Positions 9,646 through 19,517 are shown, counted from the first letter of the stretch. The stretch is DNA of 64,000 bases from DATKDF01 sp963752045 (GCA_963752045.1 CAVVWN010000008.1:868001-932000); one strand, 5' to 3'. The notes: generated by a model from the sequence alone, not told the origin. Made by a program: numbers and translations.

Positions 9646-11736
9646 GTGATGACGCGCCTGACGGCCGCCACGTTTGCCGCGACCAGCTTCCTTGGCGCGC
9701 TACCTGCTCTTCCTCGTGCAGCCGCTGATGGGCAAGCAGGTTCTGCCCTGGTACGGCGGCGCTCCGGCAATCTGGTCGGCATGCCTCCTGTTCTTTCAGG
9801 CCGGCCTTGTTGGCGGCTACGCGTATGCGCACCTGACCCGACGTCTTCACCTGCGCCGACAGGTCGCATTCCACCTCGCCCTCCTCCTGCTGTCGTTGCT
9901 CTTTGCGCCTGTTCTACTTCCGGCCACGCTGAAGCCAGACGCACCGGCGAATCCCGAGCTGGTCAGTCCTCGCGACGCTTGCGGCGGGTGTGGGCGTGCC
10001 ATATGTGTTGCTCGCCGCGACGGCGCCCTTGCTGCAGGACTGGTACGCGCGATCGGGTGCCGGAAACGCGACGTACCGGCTGTACGTGCCCTCGAACATC
10101 GGTTCGCTTGGGGCGCTGATCTCTTACCCGATTGTCGTCGAGCCTCTGATGTCGGTGGGCGTGCAGGCGTGGGGCTGGCGCGCGGGTCTCGGTGTGTGTG
10201 CCGCGCTCTGCGCCGTGTGTGGCTGGCTGGTCCTCCGATCGTCCGCCGCTGCGGATGAAGCGGGTGGAGGCGAGCCGCAGCCCGGCGCGGCGGGGAGCTG
10301 GCCTCGGGGGATGCCACCGATGTGCTCCTGTGGGTTCTCCTTGCCGGCGCCGGGTCCGCGCTGCTGATGGCGATGACCAACCAGCTCAGCCAGGAAGTGG
10401 CCGCCGTTCCCCTGCTGTGGGTGCTGCCCCTCTCCCTGTACCTGCTGACCTTCATCCTGTGTTTCGCGGATCGCTACAGGCGTTCCCTCTGGAGCGCACT
10501 GCTTCTGGTGACGCTTGCGCTTGCGGCGTGGGCGCTGGCCCCGGGCGCGTCGCCGGGCCTGGGGCGTACAGCTGACCGCAGGGCTCGGGTTGTTGATGGC
10601 CGGCTGCATGGTGTGCCACGGCGAACTCGTCCGGCTTCGACCGCACCCGGACCGCTTGACCGTGTTCTACCTCGCTCTGGCGATCGGCGGGGCCCTCGGC
10701 GGCGCGGCCGTCGCACTCGTCGCCCCGCGCGTCTTCGCCTCGTACGCCGAGCTGCCGCTCGTTTCGGTGTTGGTTCCGGTGCTGCTGGCGGCGTGCGTCG
10801 TCCGAGACCGCTCGCACCGCTCCGGCAGGCCGGTACCGGCGGCCCTCATCGGCGTGCCCGTGATGGCGTTTGTCGTGGTGCTTGGCGGCACGCTTCGAAC
10901 GGCCGGGCAGGGACCCCAGACCCTCGCCGGCGCACGTGACTTCTACGGCGTGGTTCGCGTCATCGAGGATGCCCCTGGCACGACCCGGCCACAGCGCGCC
11001 ATGCTGCACGGCCGGATCCTCCACGGAGCCCAGTTCGTCTCCCCGGAGCTTCGCGGGCGGGTGGACAACTACTACGGAACGGACAGCGGAGTGGAGCTGG
11101 CCATCCGGCTGGCATCCTCGTCGCCAGGCCGGGCAGTCCGATTCGCATGGGCGTCATCGGACTTGGAGTTGGAACGCTCGCCGGGCGGGCCGAAGCCGGA
11201 GACCTGGTCCGGTTCTACGAGCTCAGCCCGACGGTGACCGAACTGGCCAGGCGGTATTTCACGTACATCCAGGACAGTCGCGCCACGGTTGAGATCGAGG
11301 TGGGTGACGCCCGTATTTCCCTCGAGCGGGAAGTCCGCGACCCCGAGCGGCGGGCGGGCTTCGACGTCCTTGTCGTCGACGCGTTTTCCAGCGATTCGAT
11401 TCCCATCCACCTGCTGACGCGCGAGTGCTTCGCAGCTGCTACGCCGCAGCCCTTGCGCCGGGTGGCGTTCTCGCGATTCACATCACCAATCAGCATCTGG
11501 ATGTCGGGCCGGTGGTTCGTGCGCTGGCTGCCGACATGGGGTGGGGCGTGGCAGACATCAGGCAGTCCGCGCGTCCGGCCGACGCCATCCGGGAAAATCG
11601 CTGGATGGTCACCGGTGGCAACGCCGGCCTGCTGGCGGAGCTCGAGAGTCGCGCCACGCCGGAGCCCGCCCGTGCCCGCCGCATCGTCTGGACCGACGAT
11701 TCCAGTGCGCTGCTGCCGGTCATCAAATGGAGGTGA
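9646..11736 (+). CDS. Fused MFS-like membrane / spermidine-synthase-like protein, about six frame breaks
   Basis: The series of reading frames, joined in order, gives one protein. It begins MTRLTAATFAATSFLGA, then LLFLVQPLMGKQVLPWYGG, which is the hallmark of the fused MFS/spermidine synthase family. Several membrane spans follow to about 10700, then an aminopropyltransferase-like C-terminal domain (HGAQF, YYG, then MGVIGLGVGTLAGR and DVLVVDAFSSDSIPIHLLT). Breaks fall near 9700, 9970, 10310, 10560, 11140 and 11440. This is the most broken gene in the window, so it may be either a decaying gene or a badly resolved stretch. The start is GTG 9646 or ATG 9649, downstream of AAGGAGA. Activity as spermidine synthase is not established for this family. 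Confidence 0.65.
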
Positions 11737-12041
11737 GCAGCCTGGCGGGCTCGAGCGCTGTAGCCGGGGTGCAAAACTGTGCAACAGGTATTCTGGCCGG
11801 AGGCCGATAAGACTCAATTGCGGATGTGTTTGTGCGATTGGGACTTGCGGGTTTCAAGTCCGTCAGCCCCGACACACAAATGTCATCGCCGCCGCCTTGC
11901 TTCGTCGCGAGGGAAGTGCTAACGTCGATGGAGGCTTCCCCCGGCGGAACAGGCGCGTCGCGACCGACCGTCGGATCAACTGCGGGAGAGCCGGCATCGA
12001 CCGAAGGGTCGATCGGCTCAGGACAGAATGGAGAGGATGAC
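11737..12041. promoter_or_regulatory. 305-bp leader of the Tad/Flp pilus locus, no gene seen
   Basis: No convincing gene is present. The open frame here continues into the pilin, but codon content and the good ribosome site at 12031-12037 place the pilin start at 12042. The stretch carries GCCGATAA at 11803-11810, identical to the -10 consensus of sigma-28, but no TAAA-type -35 element is found at the right distance. A GGCC-GGA-GGCC mini-palindrome lies just before it. A promoter for the pilus genes is expected here; its position is not proven. Confidence 0.4.
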
Positions 12042-12236
12042 ATGGAACGTCTGAAGAACCTGATTGCTCGTCTCGTTCGTGACGAACAGGGGCAGGACCT
12101 GATCGAGTACGCGCTGCTGGCTACGTTCGTCGCGCTGGTGGCTATTGTCGGTGCCACCTATCTCGGGACCCAGCTGAACGTCTGGTACACGAACGTCGGC
12201 GCGAACGTGGCGACCGCGGCGGCGAAGGCCAGCTAG
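12042..12236 (+). CDS. flp: Flp-type type IVb prepilin (major pilin candidate)
   Basis: A 64-residue protein with a short basic leader, the processing site G/QDLIEY at about residues 18-24 (Gly before the cut, Glu at +5, Tyr at +6), and a hydrophobic helix of about 20 residues. This is the standard Flp prepilin architecture; the mature pilin is assembled by the Tad machinery encoded just downstream. ATG 12042 is preceded by GAGAGGA at a proper spacing. A strong hairpin follows the gene, which fits high-level expression of pilin with limited read-through into the assembly genes. Confidence 0.9.
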   Translation: MERLKNLIARLVRDEQGQDLIEYALLATFVALVAIVGATYLGTQLNVWYTNVGANVATAAAKAS

Positions 12237-12259
12237 ACTCTAACGTCGCGACGGCAGGC

Positions 12260-12296
12260 GGGCGGGTCCTGGAAGGACCCGCCCGACTTGTTCTAT
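12260..12296 (+). terminator. Intrinsic terminator between the two pilin genes
   Basis: A perfect 10-bp stem (GGGCGGGTCC / GGACCCGCCC) with a 5-nt loop at 12260-12284, followed by a pyrimidine-rich tract (CTTGTTCTATT). Placed right after the first pilin, it would truncate most transcripts and let a fraction continue into the assembly operon. Confidence 0.75.
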
Positions 12297-12316
12297 TCTG
12301 GAAACCAGGTGAGCGA

Positions 12317-12526
12317 ATGCGATCGCTGCTGCTCCGACTCCTCGATGACGACGGCGGCCAGGACCTGGTCGAGTACGCCCTGCTGACGACGGCGGTGGCG
12401 TTGGGCGCTGCACTCGGCCTCAGTTTGCTTCAGAGCGCCTTGGGCACGGCCTACGGCACCTACACTGGCGACGCCGGGCCGGTGAACACCATCTGGGAAT
12501 CGCCGGCTCCGTCAGGCGGATCCTGA
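12317..12526 (+). CDS. Second Flp-type prepilin
   Basis: A 69-residue paralogue of the upstream pilin with the same processing and helix signature (GG/QDLVEYALLTTAVAL) after a short basic leader. The C terminus differs, with Pro and Ser at the end (ESPAPSGGS). It follows the terminator by about 20 bp and lies 4 bp before the prepilin peptidase gene, so it belongs to the assembly operon. It may be a minor pilin; Tad loci often carry more than one flp-like gene. Confidence 0.85.
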   Translation: MRSLLLRLLDDDGGQDLVEYALLTTAVALGAALGLSLLQSALGTAYGTYTGDAGPVNTIWESPAPSGGS

Positions 12527-12530
12527 GCGG

Positions 12531-13052
12531 ATGGCCATGCCGACGGTTCCTCAGGCTTTGGCGCTCGTTACTGCACTGGGTGGATGTGCCACGGACCTCT
12601 GGGCCCGGCGTGTTCCGAACGTGCTCACATTCGGAACCGCCGCTGCGGCGCTGGCCTTTCATGCAATCGATGGCGGCTGGCCGGCCTTCGGGTGGGCTGC
12701 GGCGGGCTGGCTCACGGGGCTCGTGCTGTTCCTGCCGTTCTTTGCGCTCGGTGGCATTGGCGGCGGCGACGTCAAGCTCCTTGCCGGTCTGGGCGCGTGG
12801 CTCGGCCCGGGCGCCACGATATGGCTGGCCCTTTACGCGGCCGTGGCCGGCGGAATACTCGCTATACTGGTGTCTCTGGCGACAGGTTATCTGCGCGAGG
12901 CCTTCCGCAATGTGTGGGGGCTTCTGACGTTCTGGCGCGTGGTCGGATTTCAACCGCACCCGGGCCTGACTCTCGAATCGGCCGGTGCCCCTCGGTTGCC
13001 CTATGCGGTGCCGATCGCGGCCGGCCTGGTGGTGACGATATGGCTTCAATGA
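12531..13052 (+). CDS. cpaA: Prepilin peptidase (A24 family, CpaA/TadV-like)
   Basis: A 173-residue polytopic membrane aspartic protease that cleaves the leader from Flp prepilins. The two catalytic aspartates expected for the family are present: Asp22 in ATDLWARRVPN and Asp80 in GGIGGGDVK. There is no N-terminal methylation domain, consistent with the short CpaA/TadV form. Its stop overlaps the start of the TadE gene by 13 bp, indicating tight coupling. The neighbourhood fits its role exactly. Confidence 0.9.
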   Translation: MAMPTVPQALALVTALGGCATDLWARRVPNVLTFGTAAAALAFHAIDGGWPAFGWAAAGWLTGLVLFLPFFALGGIGGGDVKLLAGLGAWLGPGATIWLALYAAVAGGILAILVSLATGYLREAFRNVWGLLTFWRVVGFQPHPGLTLESAGAPRLPYAVPIAAGLVVTIWLQ

Positions 13053-13510
13053 TCGGACGGCAGCGGAACCGCGCAGGCAGCGACCGGGGCTCGGAGTTGA
13101 TCGAGCTGGCGATCGTCCTTCCTCTCCTCATCGTCGTGTGCGCGGGCATCATGGACTTCGGGTTTCTTTTCCAGCGCTATGAGGTTGTGACCAACGCCGC
13201 TCGTGAAGGCGCGCGGCTGGCGTCGCTGCCGGGTGGCTACACCGACGCGGACATTCAGAACCGGGTGGACGATTACCTCACGTCGAGCGGCCTGACGGCC
13301 GCTCCGACCCCCGCATCGGTGGTCCGGAGCAGCGTGGCGGTTGGCGGCACCGGGCCGACCGTCAGCATGGTCTCGGTGACGGTCGCCTACCCGAGCGAGT
13401 TCACCTTCCTGGGCTCGGTTCTTGGCCTCATCGGCGGAAGCGCCTACTCCAGCATCAACCTGACGGCCAGCTCCACGATGCGGGTCGAAATTCCCGGCGC
13501 CGGTTCGTAG
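13040..13510 (+). CDS. tadE: TadE-like pseudopilin
   Basis: Starts at ATG 13040 inside the end of cpaA (156 residues). The N-terminal SELIELAIVLPLLIVVCAGIMD with Glu in the hydrophobic stretch, followed by REGARLAS, is the PF07811 TadE/TadG signature. The remainder is a small extracytoplasmic domain rich in Ser, Thr and Val. TadE-like pseudopilins are processed by the prepilin peptidase and are needed for Flp pilus assembly. An alternative ATG at 13049 would shorten it by three residues. Confidence 0.85.
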   Translation: MASMIGRQRNRAGSDRGSELIELAIVLPLLIVVCAGIMDFGFLFQRYEVVTNAAREGARLASLPGGYTDADIQNRVDDYLTSSGLTAAPTPASVVRSSVAVGGTGPTVSMVSVTVAYPSEFTFLGSVLGLIGGSAYSSINLTASSTMRVEIPGAGS

Positions 13511-13572
13511 ACGGTCGGCCGGGGCTGCAAAGCTCCGGCGCCGATCGGCCGATAGCCTCTGAGGGACAGACG

Positions 13573-14415
13573 ATGAATCGAAGAACTCGCACCCTGATCG
13601 TTGTCGGCGTCGCGGTCGCCCTGGCTGCTGTCGCAGCGTTCGGCGTTTTGAATGTCTTGCAGAACCGCCCTGTGGTCCAGGTCGAGGTGGCCGAGCGCCA
13701 CATCGTGGTGGCGGCCCTGGAGATCCCGAGCGGCACCATGCTGACGCCGGACATGGTGCGGCTGCAGGCCTGGCCGGCCGAGTCGCTGGTGCCCGGATCG
13801 TTCGCCACGCCCGAGGAGGTCGTCAATCGGGGCGTCATCGACGACGTCCTGGCCAACGAGCCCATCACAGAGGCCAAGCTGGCGGCCGTCGGCACCGGCG
13901 CCGGGCTCCAGACCATCATCCCGCCCGGCATGAGAGCCGTGGCCGTCCGCGTCAACGATGTCATTGGCGTTGCCGGATTTGCGGGACCTGGGACGCATGT
14001 CGATGTGGTCGTCACCGCCAACATTCGTTCGGAGTACATGTCGCGCGTCGTCGTGAGCAACGTCGAAGTGCTCTCGGCCGGTGCCAACACCGATCGCAAC
14101 GTCGCCCGTGAAGGACAAACGGCCCCGGCGAGCGTCGTGACGCTGCTCGTCACGCCGCAGGATGCCGAGCGTCTCTCGCTCGCGCAAAGCCAGGGACAGA
14201 TCGCCCTGGCGCTGCGCAACCCCCTCGATGTGGAGATGGTGGAGACCAAGGGCGTCCGGATGTCGTCGCTCACCGGCGAGCCGGACCCGCCGCCGGTGCC
14301 CGTGCGGACGGGCGGCGTGCGCCGTGTCGCCACGCCGCCGCCTCCGCCGCCGCCGCCGGACTACGAGGTCGAGACGATCAAGGGCGCGACACGTGAAAAG
14401 GTGATCATCAAATGA
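13573..14415 (+). CDS. cpaB: Flp pilus assembly protein CpaB/RcpC (SAF domain)
   Basis: A 280-residue protein with an N-terminal membrane anchor (about residues 8-28) and a SAF domain (VVVAALEIPSGTMLTPDMV, residues about 43-105). The RcpC domain follows (IPPGMRAVAVRVN...GFAGPGTHVDVVVT, near 117-150), and the C terminus holds a run of eight prolines. CpaB/RcpC is a periplasmic inner-membrane-anchored component that associates with the secretin. Its stop codon overlaps the start of cpaC by 4 bp (ATGA), so the two are co-translated. Confidence 0.92.
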   Translation: MNRRTRTLIVVGVAVALAAVAAFGVLNVLQNRPVVQVEVAERHIVVAALEIPSGTMLTPDMVRLQAWPAESLVPGSFATPEEVVNRGVIDDVLANEPITEAKLAAVGTGAGLQTIIPPGMRAVAVRVNDVIGVAGFAGPGTHVDVVVTANIRSEYMSRVVVSNVEVLSAGANTDRNVAREGQTAPASVVTLLVTPQDAERLSLAQSQGQIALALRNPLDVEMVETKGVRMSSLTGEPDPPPVPVRTGGVRRVATPPPPPPPPDYEVETIKGATREKVIIK

Positions 14416-15918
14416 CGGCTCGTGACGTGTTTCGAAACCCACTCCGGCGGTTGGTCGTGTCGGCTGCCCTCGTCCTCGGCGTGACCTCGCAGGGCGTCGT
14501 CGGCCAGCAGGTTCCGCCGACTCAGTCGGCCGAGGCCCCGCAGGCCGATCGAATCCTGCTGCTGGCCGGTCGCTCGATGGTGATGACGACGGACTTCGAC
14601 ATCGAACGGGTTGCGATCACGGACGATACCGTGGCCGACGCGATCGTCGTCCAGCCGCGCGAAGTGCTCATCAACGGCAAGCAGCCCGGGACCATCAGTC
14701 TGATCCTCTGGGGCGGTGGCCGGCGCGTGCACCACGAACTGGTCGTCGAGCCGGCGGTGACGACGCTCGAGCAGCGCATCGACGCCCTGTTCCCGGGCGA
14801 GGACATCGTCGTCGGCGTCACCGAAGGCGCCGTGATCCTGTCGGGCCGGGTTTCGAGCAACGACGTGATGCTCCGAGTCGGTGAGATCGCCGCGGCCGCG
14901 CTGCCGGACCTCCAGGTCATCAATCTGCTGCAGCTTCCCGGCGGATCGGGGAGCCAGCAGGTGATGCTGCAGGTGCGCTTCGCGGAAGTCAATCGGCGCG
15001 CGGTGAAGGAGGCCGGCATCAACCTGTTCGTGAATCGCGACAGTTGGGCCGGGCGAAGCACCACACAGCAGTTCGGGGCGCCGGCCTTCGACGGAGACGA
15101 CCTGGTCTTCGCGGACTTCCTCAATATCTTCTTCTTCCAGCGGGACCTGGGTGTCGGCGCGGTGCTCAAGGCTCTGGAGCAGAAGGGCTGGTTCCACAGT
15201 CTCGCGGAGCCGAACCTGATTGCCTATAACGGGCAGGAGGCCAGCTTCCTCGCCGGTGGTGAGATTCCCTGTGCCGACGGTCTCCGGCAGCACCGGCAAC
15301 GTCAATATCGAATACAAGGAGTTCGGCGTCCGCCTGACGTTCACGCCGACGATTGCCGGCGACGTGATCCGGCTCCACGTGCGTCCGGAAGTCAGCGCTC
15401 TGGACTTCAACAACGGCGTGACGCTGTCGGGATTCCGGATTCCGGCATTGACGACGAGATACGCCGAGACGGAAGTCGAACTGCGCGACGGCCAGTCGTT
15501 TGCCATCGCGGGCCTGCTCGACACGACCGCGCAGAACGATTCGGCCGCGATCCCGATCCTCAGCCAGATCCCGCTCATCGGGTACCTCTTCAAGAGCAGA
15601 GCCGAACGCGAAGAACAGACCGAGCTGATGGTCCTCATCACTCCGCGTCTCGTGCGTCCGCTCAATCCGGACGAGGTGCCCCCGCTGCCGGTGATCGACA
15701 GGGGAGGCGCGCAGGGATCGGGCGGTCAGGGCTCTGGCAGCCAGGGGACGGGCACGGGCCGATCCGGCGGCTCTGGCGGTGGGGTAGGCGCGGATGCCAA
15801 CCTCGGGGGCGGCCCCGGAGCCTTCCTCCTCGGACCGGCTGGCCTGGTTGACGCAGCGCAGAGTTCGGGACAAACTAAACGATCCGAGGTTCCTGGCGCC
15901 GTGAAGGGGCGGGACTGA
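14412..15918 (+). CDS. cpaC: Tad secretin CpaC/RcpA, one frame break
   Basis: Outer-membrane secretin of the Tad system. It has a signal sequence (about residues 10-36), the N-terminal BON/pilus-secretin domain (VVQPREVLINGKQPGTISLI), then the GspD-type core (VMLQVRFAEVNRRAVKEAG, FNNGVTLSGFRIPAL, GQSFAIAGLLD, IPLIGYLFKSRAEREEQTELMV). The frame breaks near 15271 in ATTCCCTGTG; reading one C fewer restores GEIPVPT and the whole C-terminal half, so a homopolymer error is likely. A Gly/Ser/Gln-rich tail precedes the stop. About 500 residues in total, normal length. Confidence 0.9.
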
Positions 15919-15970
15919 TCCGCCAGTCCCGACTGGCCGGTTCCCGGTCGGTCTCCGACGTGAGAGGTGA

Positions 15971-17122
15971 GTGTTGGTTCCGACGTTGATGATAGTCGAG
16001 GGTGCCGATCGCCAGTTGGCGACGCTCGTGCGGAGCGCCGGGCTGACGGTGGTGGCGACGATCCGTGCCGACGCGTTGTCGATGCTGGATCGTCACGTGA
16101 GCCAGGTTCCCGACGTGCTGATTCTCGACGTGCGGGGTGAGTCGGGCCTCCCGCCCGAGCTGCCGGCCGCCAAGCGCAAGTTCCCGAAGGTCAACGTGGT
16201 GCTCGTCGTCGCCAAGCTCGATCCGGCCCTGATGCTCGAGGCCATGCGGGCCGGCGTCACCGAGCTTGTGAGCGAGCCGTTCACGGCCGAGGACCTCAAG
16301 GCCGCGGTCGATCGGGTGACTGGTGGTCTGGCCGAGGAGGTGAGCGGCGGTGACATCATTGCCGTGCTCGGGGCGAAGGGCGGCGTCGGAACGACGACCA
16401 TCGCCGTGAACGTCGCGGCCGCGCTCGCCGCCGAGAAGGACTCGAACGTGATCATCGCGGACCTGCACGCTGCCGCGCACGGCGACGTGGGGCTCCTTTT
16501 TGGCGTCGAACCGCGGTTTTCGGTGGTCGACGCGCTCGAGAACGTGCGGCGCCTCGATGCCGCGTTCCTCAAAGGACTCGTCGTGCGCGCCAAGCCGGGC
16601 CTCGACGTCCTGACGTCGCCCGAGACGCCGTCGGTCCGGCCGCCGGAAGGCCGGCAAGTCCGGGCGCTCATCGATCGGCTCGCGGCGCTCTACCGGACCG
16701 TGGTGCTCGACGTGCCACGTTCGGACATGGGGATGATCGAGGCCCTCGAGCCGGCAACGGCGATCGTCGTCGTGGTCAACCAGGAACTGCCGACGGTCCG
16801 GCGCGCGGCGCAGATTGCGGCCTTGCTCCGCCAGCGCCACGGCAAAGAACGGCTCGGCTCGGTCGTGAGCCGGTACGACGCTCGCGCCGAGATCGGTCAG
16901 GACGACATCGAGCGCGTGGTCGGCCTTCCCGTCTGGGGAGTGCTGCCGAGCGACTACCGTCTGGCCCTGCAGGCGGCCAATCAGGGCTCTCCGCTCGTGG
17001 TCGACAACCACAGCCGGCTGGCCAACGCCGTCCGGCAACTGGCGCTGAAGATGTCGCGTTCCCAGGGCGCCGCCCCGACGGCGGTTCCCCGCAAGGTCGG
17101 TCGGCTGGCGGGGCTGTTCTAA
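15971..17122 (+). CDS. cpaE: CpaE/TadZ-type MinD-like ATPase
   Basis: A 383-residue protein starting at GTG 15971 after GAGAGGTGA. Residues 1-125 form an atypical receiver-like domain (VPDVLILDVRGES in place of the phosphoacceptor region). From about residue 128 a MinD/ParA ATPase domain begins, with deviant Walker A GAKGGVGTTT and later VVLDVPRS. CpaE/TadZ proteins localise the Tad apparatus at the pole or envelope. It lies between the secretin and the motor ATPase genes, as in many Tad loci. Confidence 0.9.
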   Translation: MLVPTLMIVEGADRQLATLVRSAGLTVVATIRADALSMLDRHVSQVPDVLILDVRGESGLPPELPAAKRKFPKVNVVLVVAKLDPALMLEAMRAGVTELVSEPFTAEDLKAAVDRVTGGLAEEVSGGDIIAVLGAKGGVGTTTIAVNVAAALAAEKDSNVIIADLHAAAHGDVGLLFGVEPRFSVVDALENVRRLDAAFLKGLVVRAKPGLDVLTSPETPSVRPPEGRQVRALIDRLAALYRTVVLDVPRSDMGMIEALEPATAIVVVVNQELPTVRRAAQIAALLRQRHGKERLGSVVSRYDARAEIGQDDIERVVGLPVWGVLPSDYRLALQAANQGSPLVVDNHSRLANAVRQLALKMSRSQGAAPTAVPRKVGRLAGLF

Positions 17123-17206
17123 GACCCGGCCGGCAGGTCGGGGGCGCTGACTCGGACTAATGCTCCGCCCCTCAGGAGTCGACAACCAGAGGGAGGTACA
17201 GGCGAC

Positions 17207-18541
17207 GTGGAGCAGATCCTCGACAGTGGAAGCGTCCCGGGGCTCAACCGGGACCTGAAGACCAGGCAATACCAGGAGGTCAAGAGCCGTCTGCACGAGC
17301 AGCTGCTCAACCGCTTGAACCTGGAGCGGCTGGCCGAGGTGCGTCGCGACGAGGCCGAGCCGGAGCTCCGCTCGGTCATCGGCGCGCTGCTCGAGAAGGA
17401 AGCCGAGAAGACCCCGCTCTCGCTCTACGAGCGCGAGAGCCTCGTCGGCGACGTCCTCAGCGAACTGTTCGGCCTGGGGCCGCTCGAGGAGCTGCTCGTC
17501 GATCCGGACATCTCGGACATCCTGGTCAATCGTCACGACCAGATCTACATCGAGAAGAACGGCCTGCTGGAACCGGTGGACGCCGTCTTCAAGGACGACC
17601 GGCACCTGATGCGCATCATCGAGCGCATCGTGAGCTCGGTGGGGCGCCGCATCGACGAGTCGAGCCCGATGGTCGATGCGCGACTGCAGGACGGGTCGCG
17701 TGTCAATGCCATCATTCCGCCGCTGGCGCTTGACGGTCCCGTGCTGTCGATTCGGCGATTCCGGACCGACCGGCTTGGCGCGGCGGACCTCGTCAACAAC
17801 CTGGCGCTCACCGAGCCGATGCTCGCGTTCCTCGAGGCCAGCGTCGGCTGCCGCTTGAACATCATCATCTCGGGCGGCACGGGCGCCGGCAAGACGACGC
17901 TCCTCAACGTGCTGTCGAGCTTCATCTCGGACAAGGAACGCGTCGTGACGATCGAGGACGCGGCCGAGCTGACGCTCAAGCAGCGCCACGTGGTGCGGCT
18001 CGAGACCCGGCCGGCCAACATCGAGGGCAAGGGCGCGATCCGCCAGCGGCAGCTCGTCATCAACGCCCTGCGCATGCGCCCCGACCGCATCGTGGTCGGC
18101 GAGGTCCGTGGCGATGAGGCGGTTGACATGCTCCAGGCCATGAACACGGGCCACGACGGCAGCTTGACGACGGTGCACGCGAACACGCCCCGTGACGCGC
18201 TGTACCGGCTCGACACGATGGTGGCGATGGCCAACCTCAACCTGCCCGAGCGGGCCATTCGCCACCAGATCGCCTCGGCCGTCAATCTCATCGTGCAGGT
18301 GAGCCGCATGTCGGACGGCGGCCGTCGGGTCACGCAGATCTCGGAGATCACCGGCATGGAGGGTGACGTGATCACCATGCAGGACATCTTCGTCTTCGAG
18401 CGGACGGGCCTGAACGCCGCCGGCAAGGTCACCGGCCGTTTCCGCGCCACGGGCATTCGGCCGAAGGCCAGCGAGCGGCTCGCGGCTTCGGGCATCGAGC
18501 TGCCGATGCACCTGTTCGAGCACGTGCACGCGATTCACTGA
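17207..18541 (+). CDS. cpaF: Tad pilus motor ATPase CpaF/TadA
   Basis: A 444-residue secretion ATPase. The N-terminal domain includes ELFGLGPLEELLVDP and DILVNRHDQIYIE. The Walker A sequence GGTGAGKTT is at about residues 223-231, followed by VTIEDAAEL (Asp-box), MRPDRIVVGEVRG (Walker B region) and TGHDGSLTTVHANTPRDAL (His box). These are the standard motifs of the CpaF/VirB11-type family that powers Flp pilus extension. GTG 17207 is preceded by GGGAGGTACAGGCGAC, giving a good ribosome site. Length is normal. Confidence 0.95.
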   Translation: MEQILDSGSVPGLNRDLKTRQYQEVKSRLHEQLLNRLNLERLAEVRRDEAEPELRSVIGALLEKEAEKTPLSLYERESLVGDVLSELFGLGPLEELLVDPDISDILVNRHDQIYIEKNGLLEPVDAVFKDDRHLMRIIERIVSSVGRRIDESSPMVDARLQDGSRVNAIIPPLALDGPVLSIRRFRTDRLGAADLVNNLALTEPMLAFLEASVGCRLNIIISGGTGAGKTTLLNVLSSFISDKERVVTIEDAAELTLKQRHVVRLETRPANIEGKGAIRQRQLVINALRMRPDRIVVGEVRGDEAVDMLQAMNTGHDGSLTTVHANTPRDALYRLDTMVAMANLNLPERAIRHQIASAVNLIVQVSRMSDGGRRVTQISEITGMEGDVITMQDIFVFERTGLNAAGKVTGRFRATGIRPKASERLAASGIELPMHLFEHVHAIH

Positions 18542-18555
18542 GGCCGCCTGTACCC

Positions 18556-19513
18556 ATGGACCTGCTCATCGTCATTGGCGTGTTCGCACTGGTCACTGGG
18601 CTGATCGTCGGCCCGTACTACCTGTTCGTCCTGAAGGACGAGCAGAAGGTGATGGACCGTCTGAAGCCGCGCACCGCGGCCTCACGCGTCCTCAAGGGCG
18701 TCCTGAAACAGGAGGAGAAGCTCAGTTCGGTCCAGACGTTCGACGCGGCCCTGCGCCGGGCCGCCCGCGTGAGCGGGCCGATCCAGCGCAAGCTCGACCA
18801 GGCCGGCGTCCGCATGAGCCTCGGCATGTTCGTGCTGCTGTGCCTCACGGTGCCGCTGGCCGCATTCGTCGCGGGCACGCTTCTGACGAGAACCACCATC
18901 GTCAGGCGTGCTCGCCGCCGCCGTCACGGCCCCGCTGCCGTACCTCTATCTCCGCTTCGCGAGCGCGAGGCGGACCCAGCAGTTCGAAGAGCAGTTTCCC
19001 GAGGCCGTCGATCTGGTGGCGCGGGCGCTGCGCGCGGGACACGCGCTGCCGACCGGCCTCGGCATGGTGGCCGACGAGATGCCGGCGCCGGTCGGCGTCG
19101 AGTTCAGAAAGCTCTACGACGAGCAGAACTTCGGTCTCACGATGGCGGACGCCCTTCGCAACTTCGCCGGCCGCGTGCCCGTGCTCGATGCCCGGTTCTT
19201 CGTCACCGCTGTGCTCACGCAGCGCGAAGCTGGTGGCAACCTGGCCGAGGTGCTCGACAACCTGGCGCAGGTGATCCGCGACCGGTTCAAGGTGAAGCGC
19301 CAGATTCGCGTCATCTCCGCGCACGGTCGCATCACGGGATTTGTGCTCGTGGGCCTCCCGCCCTGCGTGGCGGTGGCCACGCTCATGCTGAGCCCGCTGC
19401 ACATCGAGACCCTCCTCGGCGACCCACTGGGAATCCGGCTGATCATCGTGGCCGCCGTCATGCAGGTCATCGGCGCGTTTATCATTCGCAAGATCGTGGA
19501 CATCGAGTACTGA
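18556..19513 (+). CDS. tadB: TadB-like inner-membrane platform protein, one frame break
   Basis: GspF/TadB-family platform subunit. The first part (18556 to about 18905) has an N-terminal span and a cytosolic linker (DAALRRAARVSGPIQRKLDQAGV). After a frame break near 18905 the rest reads FEEQFPEAVDLVARALRAGHALPTGL, the type II secretion F domain signature, with EVLDNLAQVIRDRFKVKRQI and two C-terminal membrane spans. The joined protein is about 318 residues, the normal TadB size. It starts 14 bp after cpaF and ends 4 bp before tadC. Confidence 0.88.
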
Positions 19514-19517
19514 AACG

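Noticed and set aside
11760..11830. c-di-GMP (GEMM-like) riboswitch in the pilin leader
   Set aside because: Some similar words occur but the conserved core and paired stems are not present.
15875..18538. 887-codon open frame on the - strand
   Set aside because: Antisense shadow of cpaE and cpaF, both with intact ATPase motifs.
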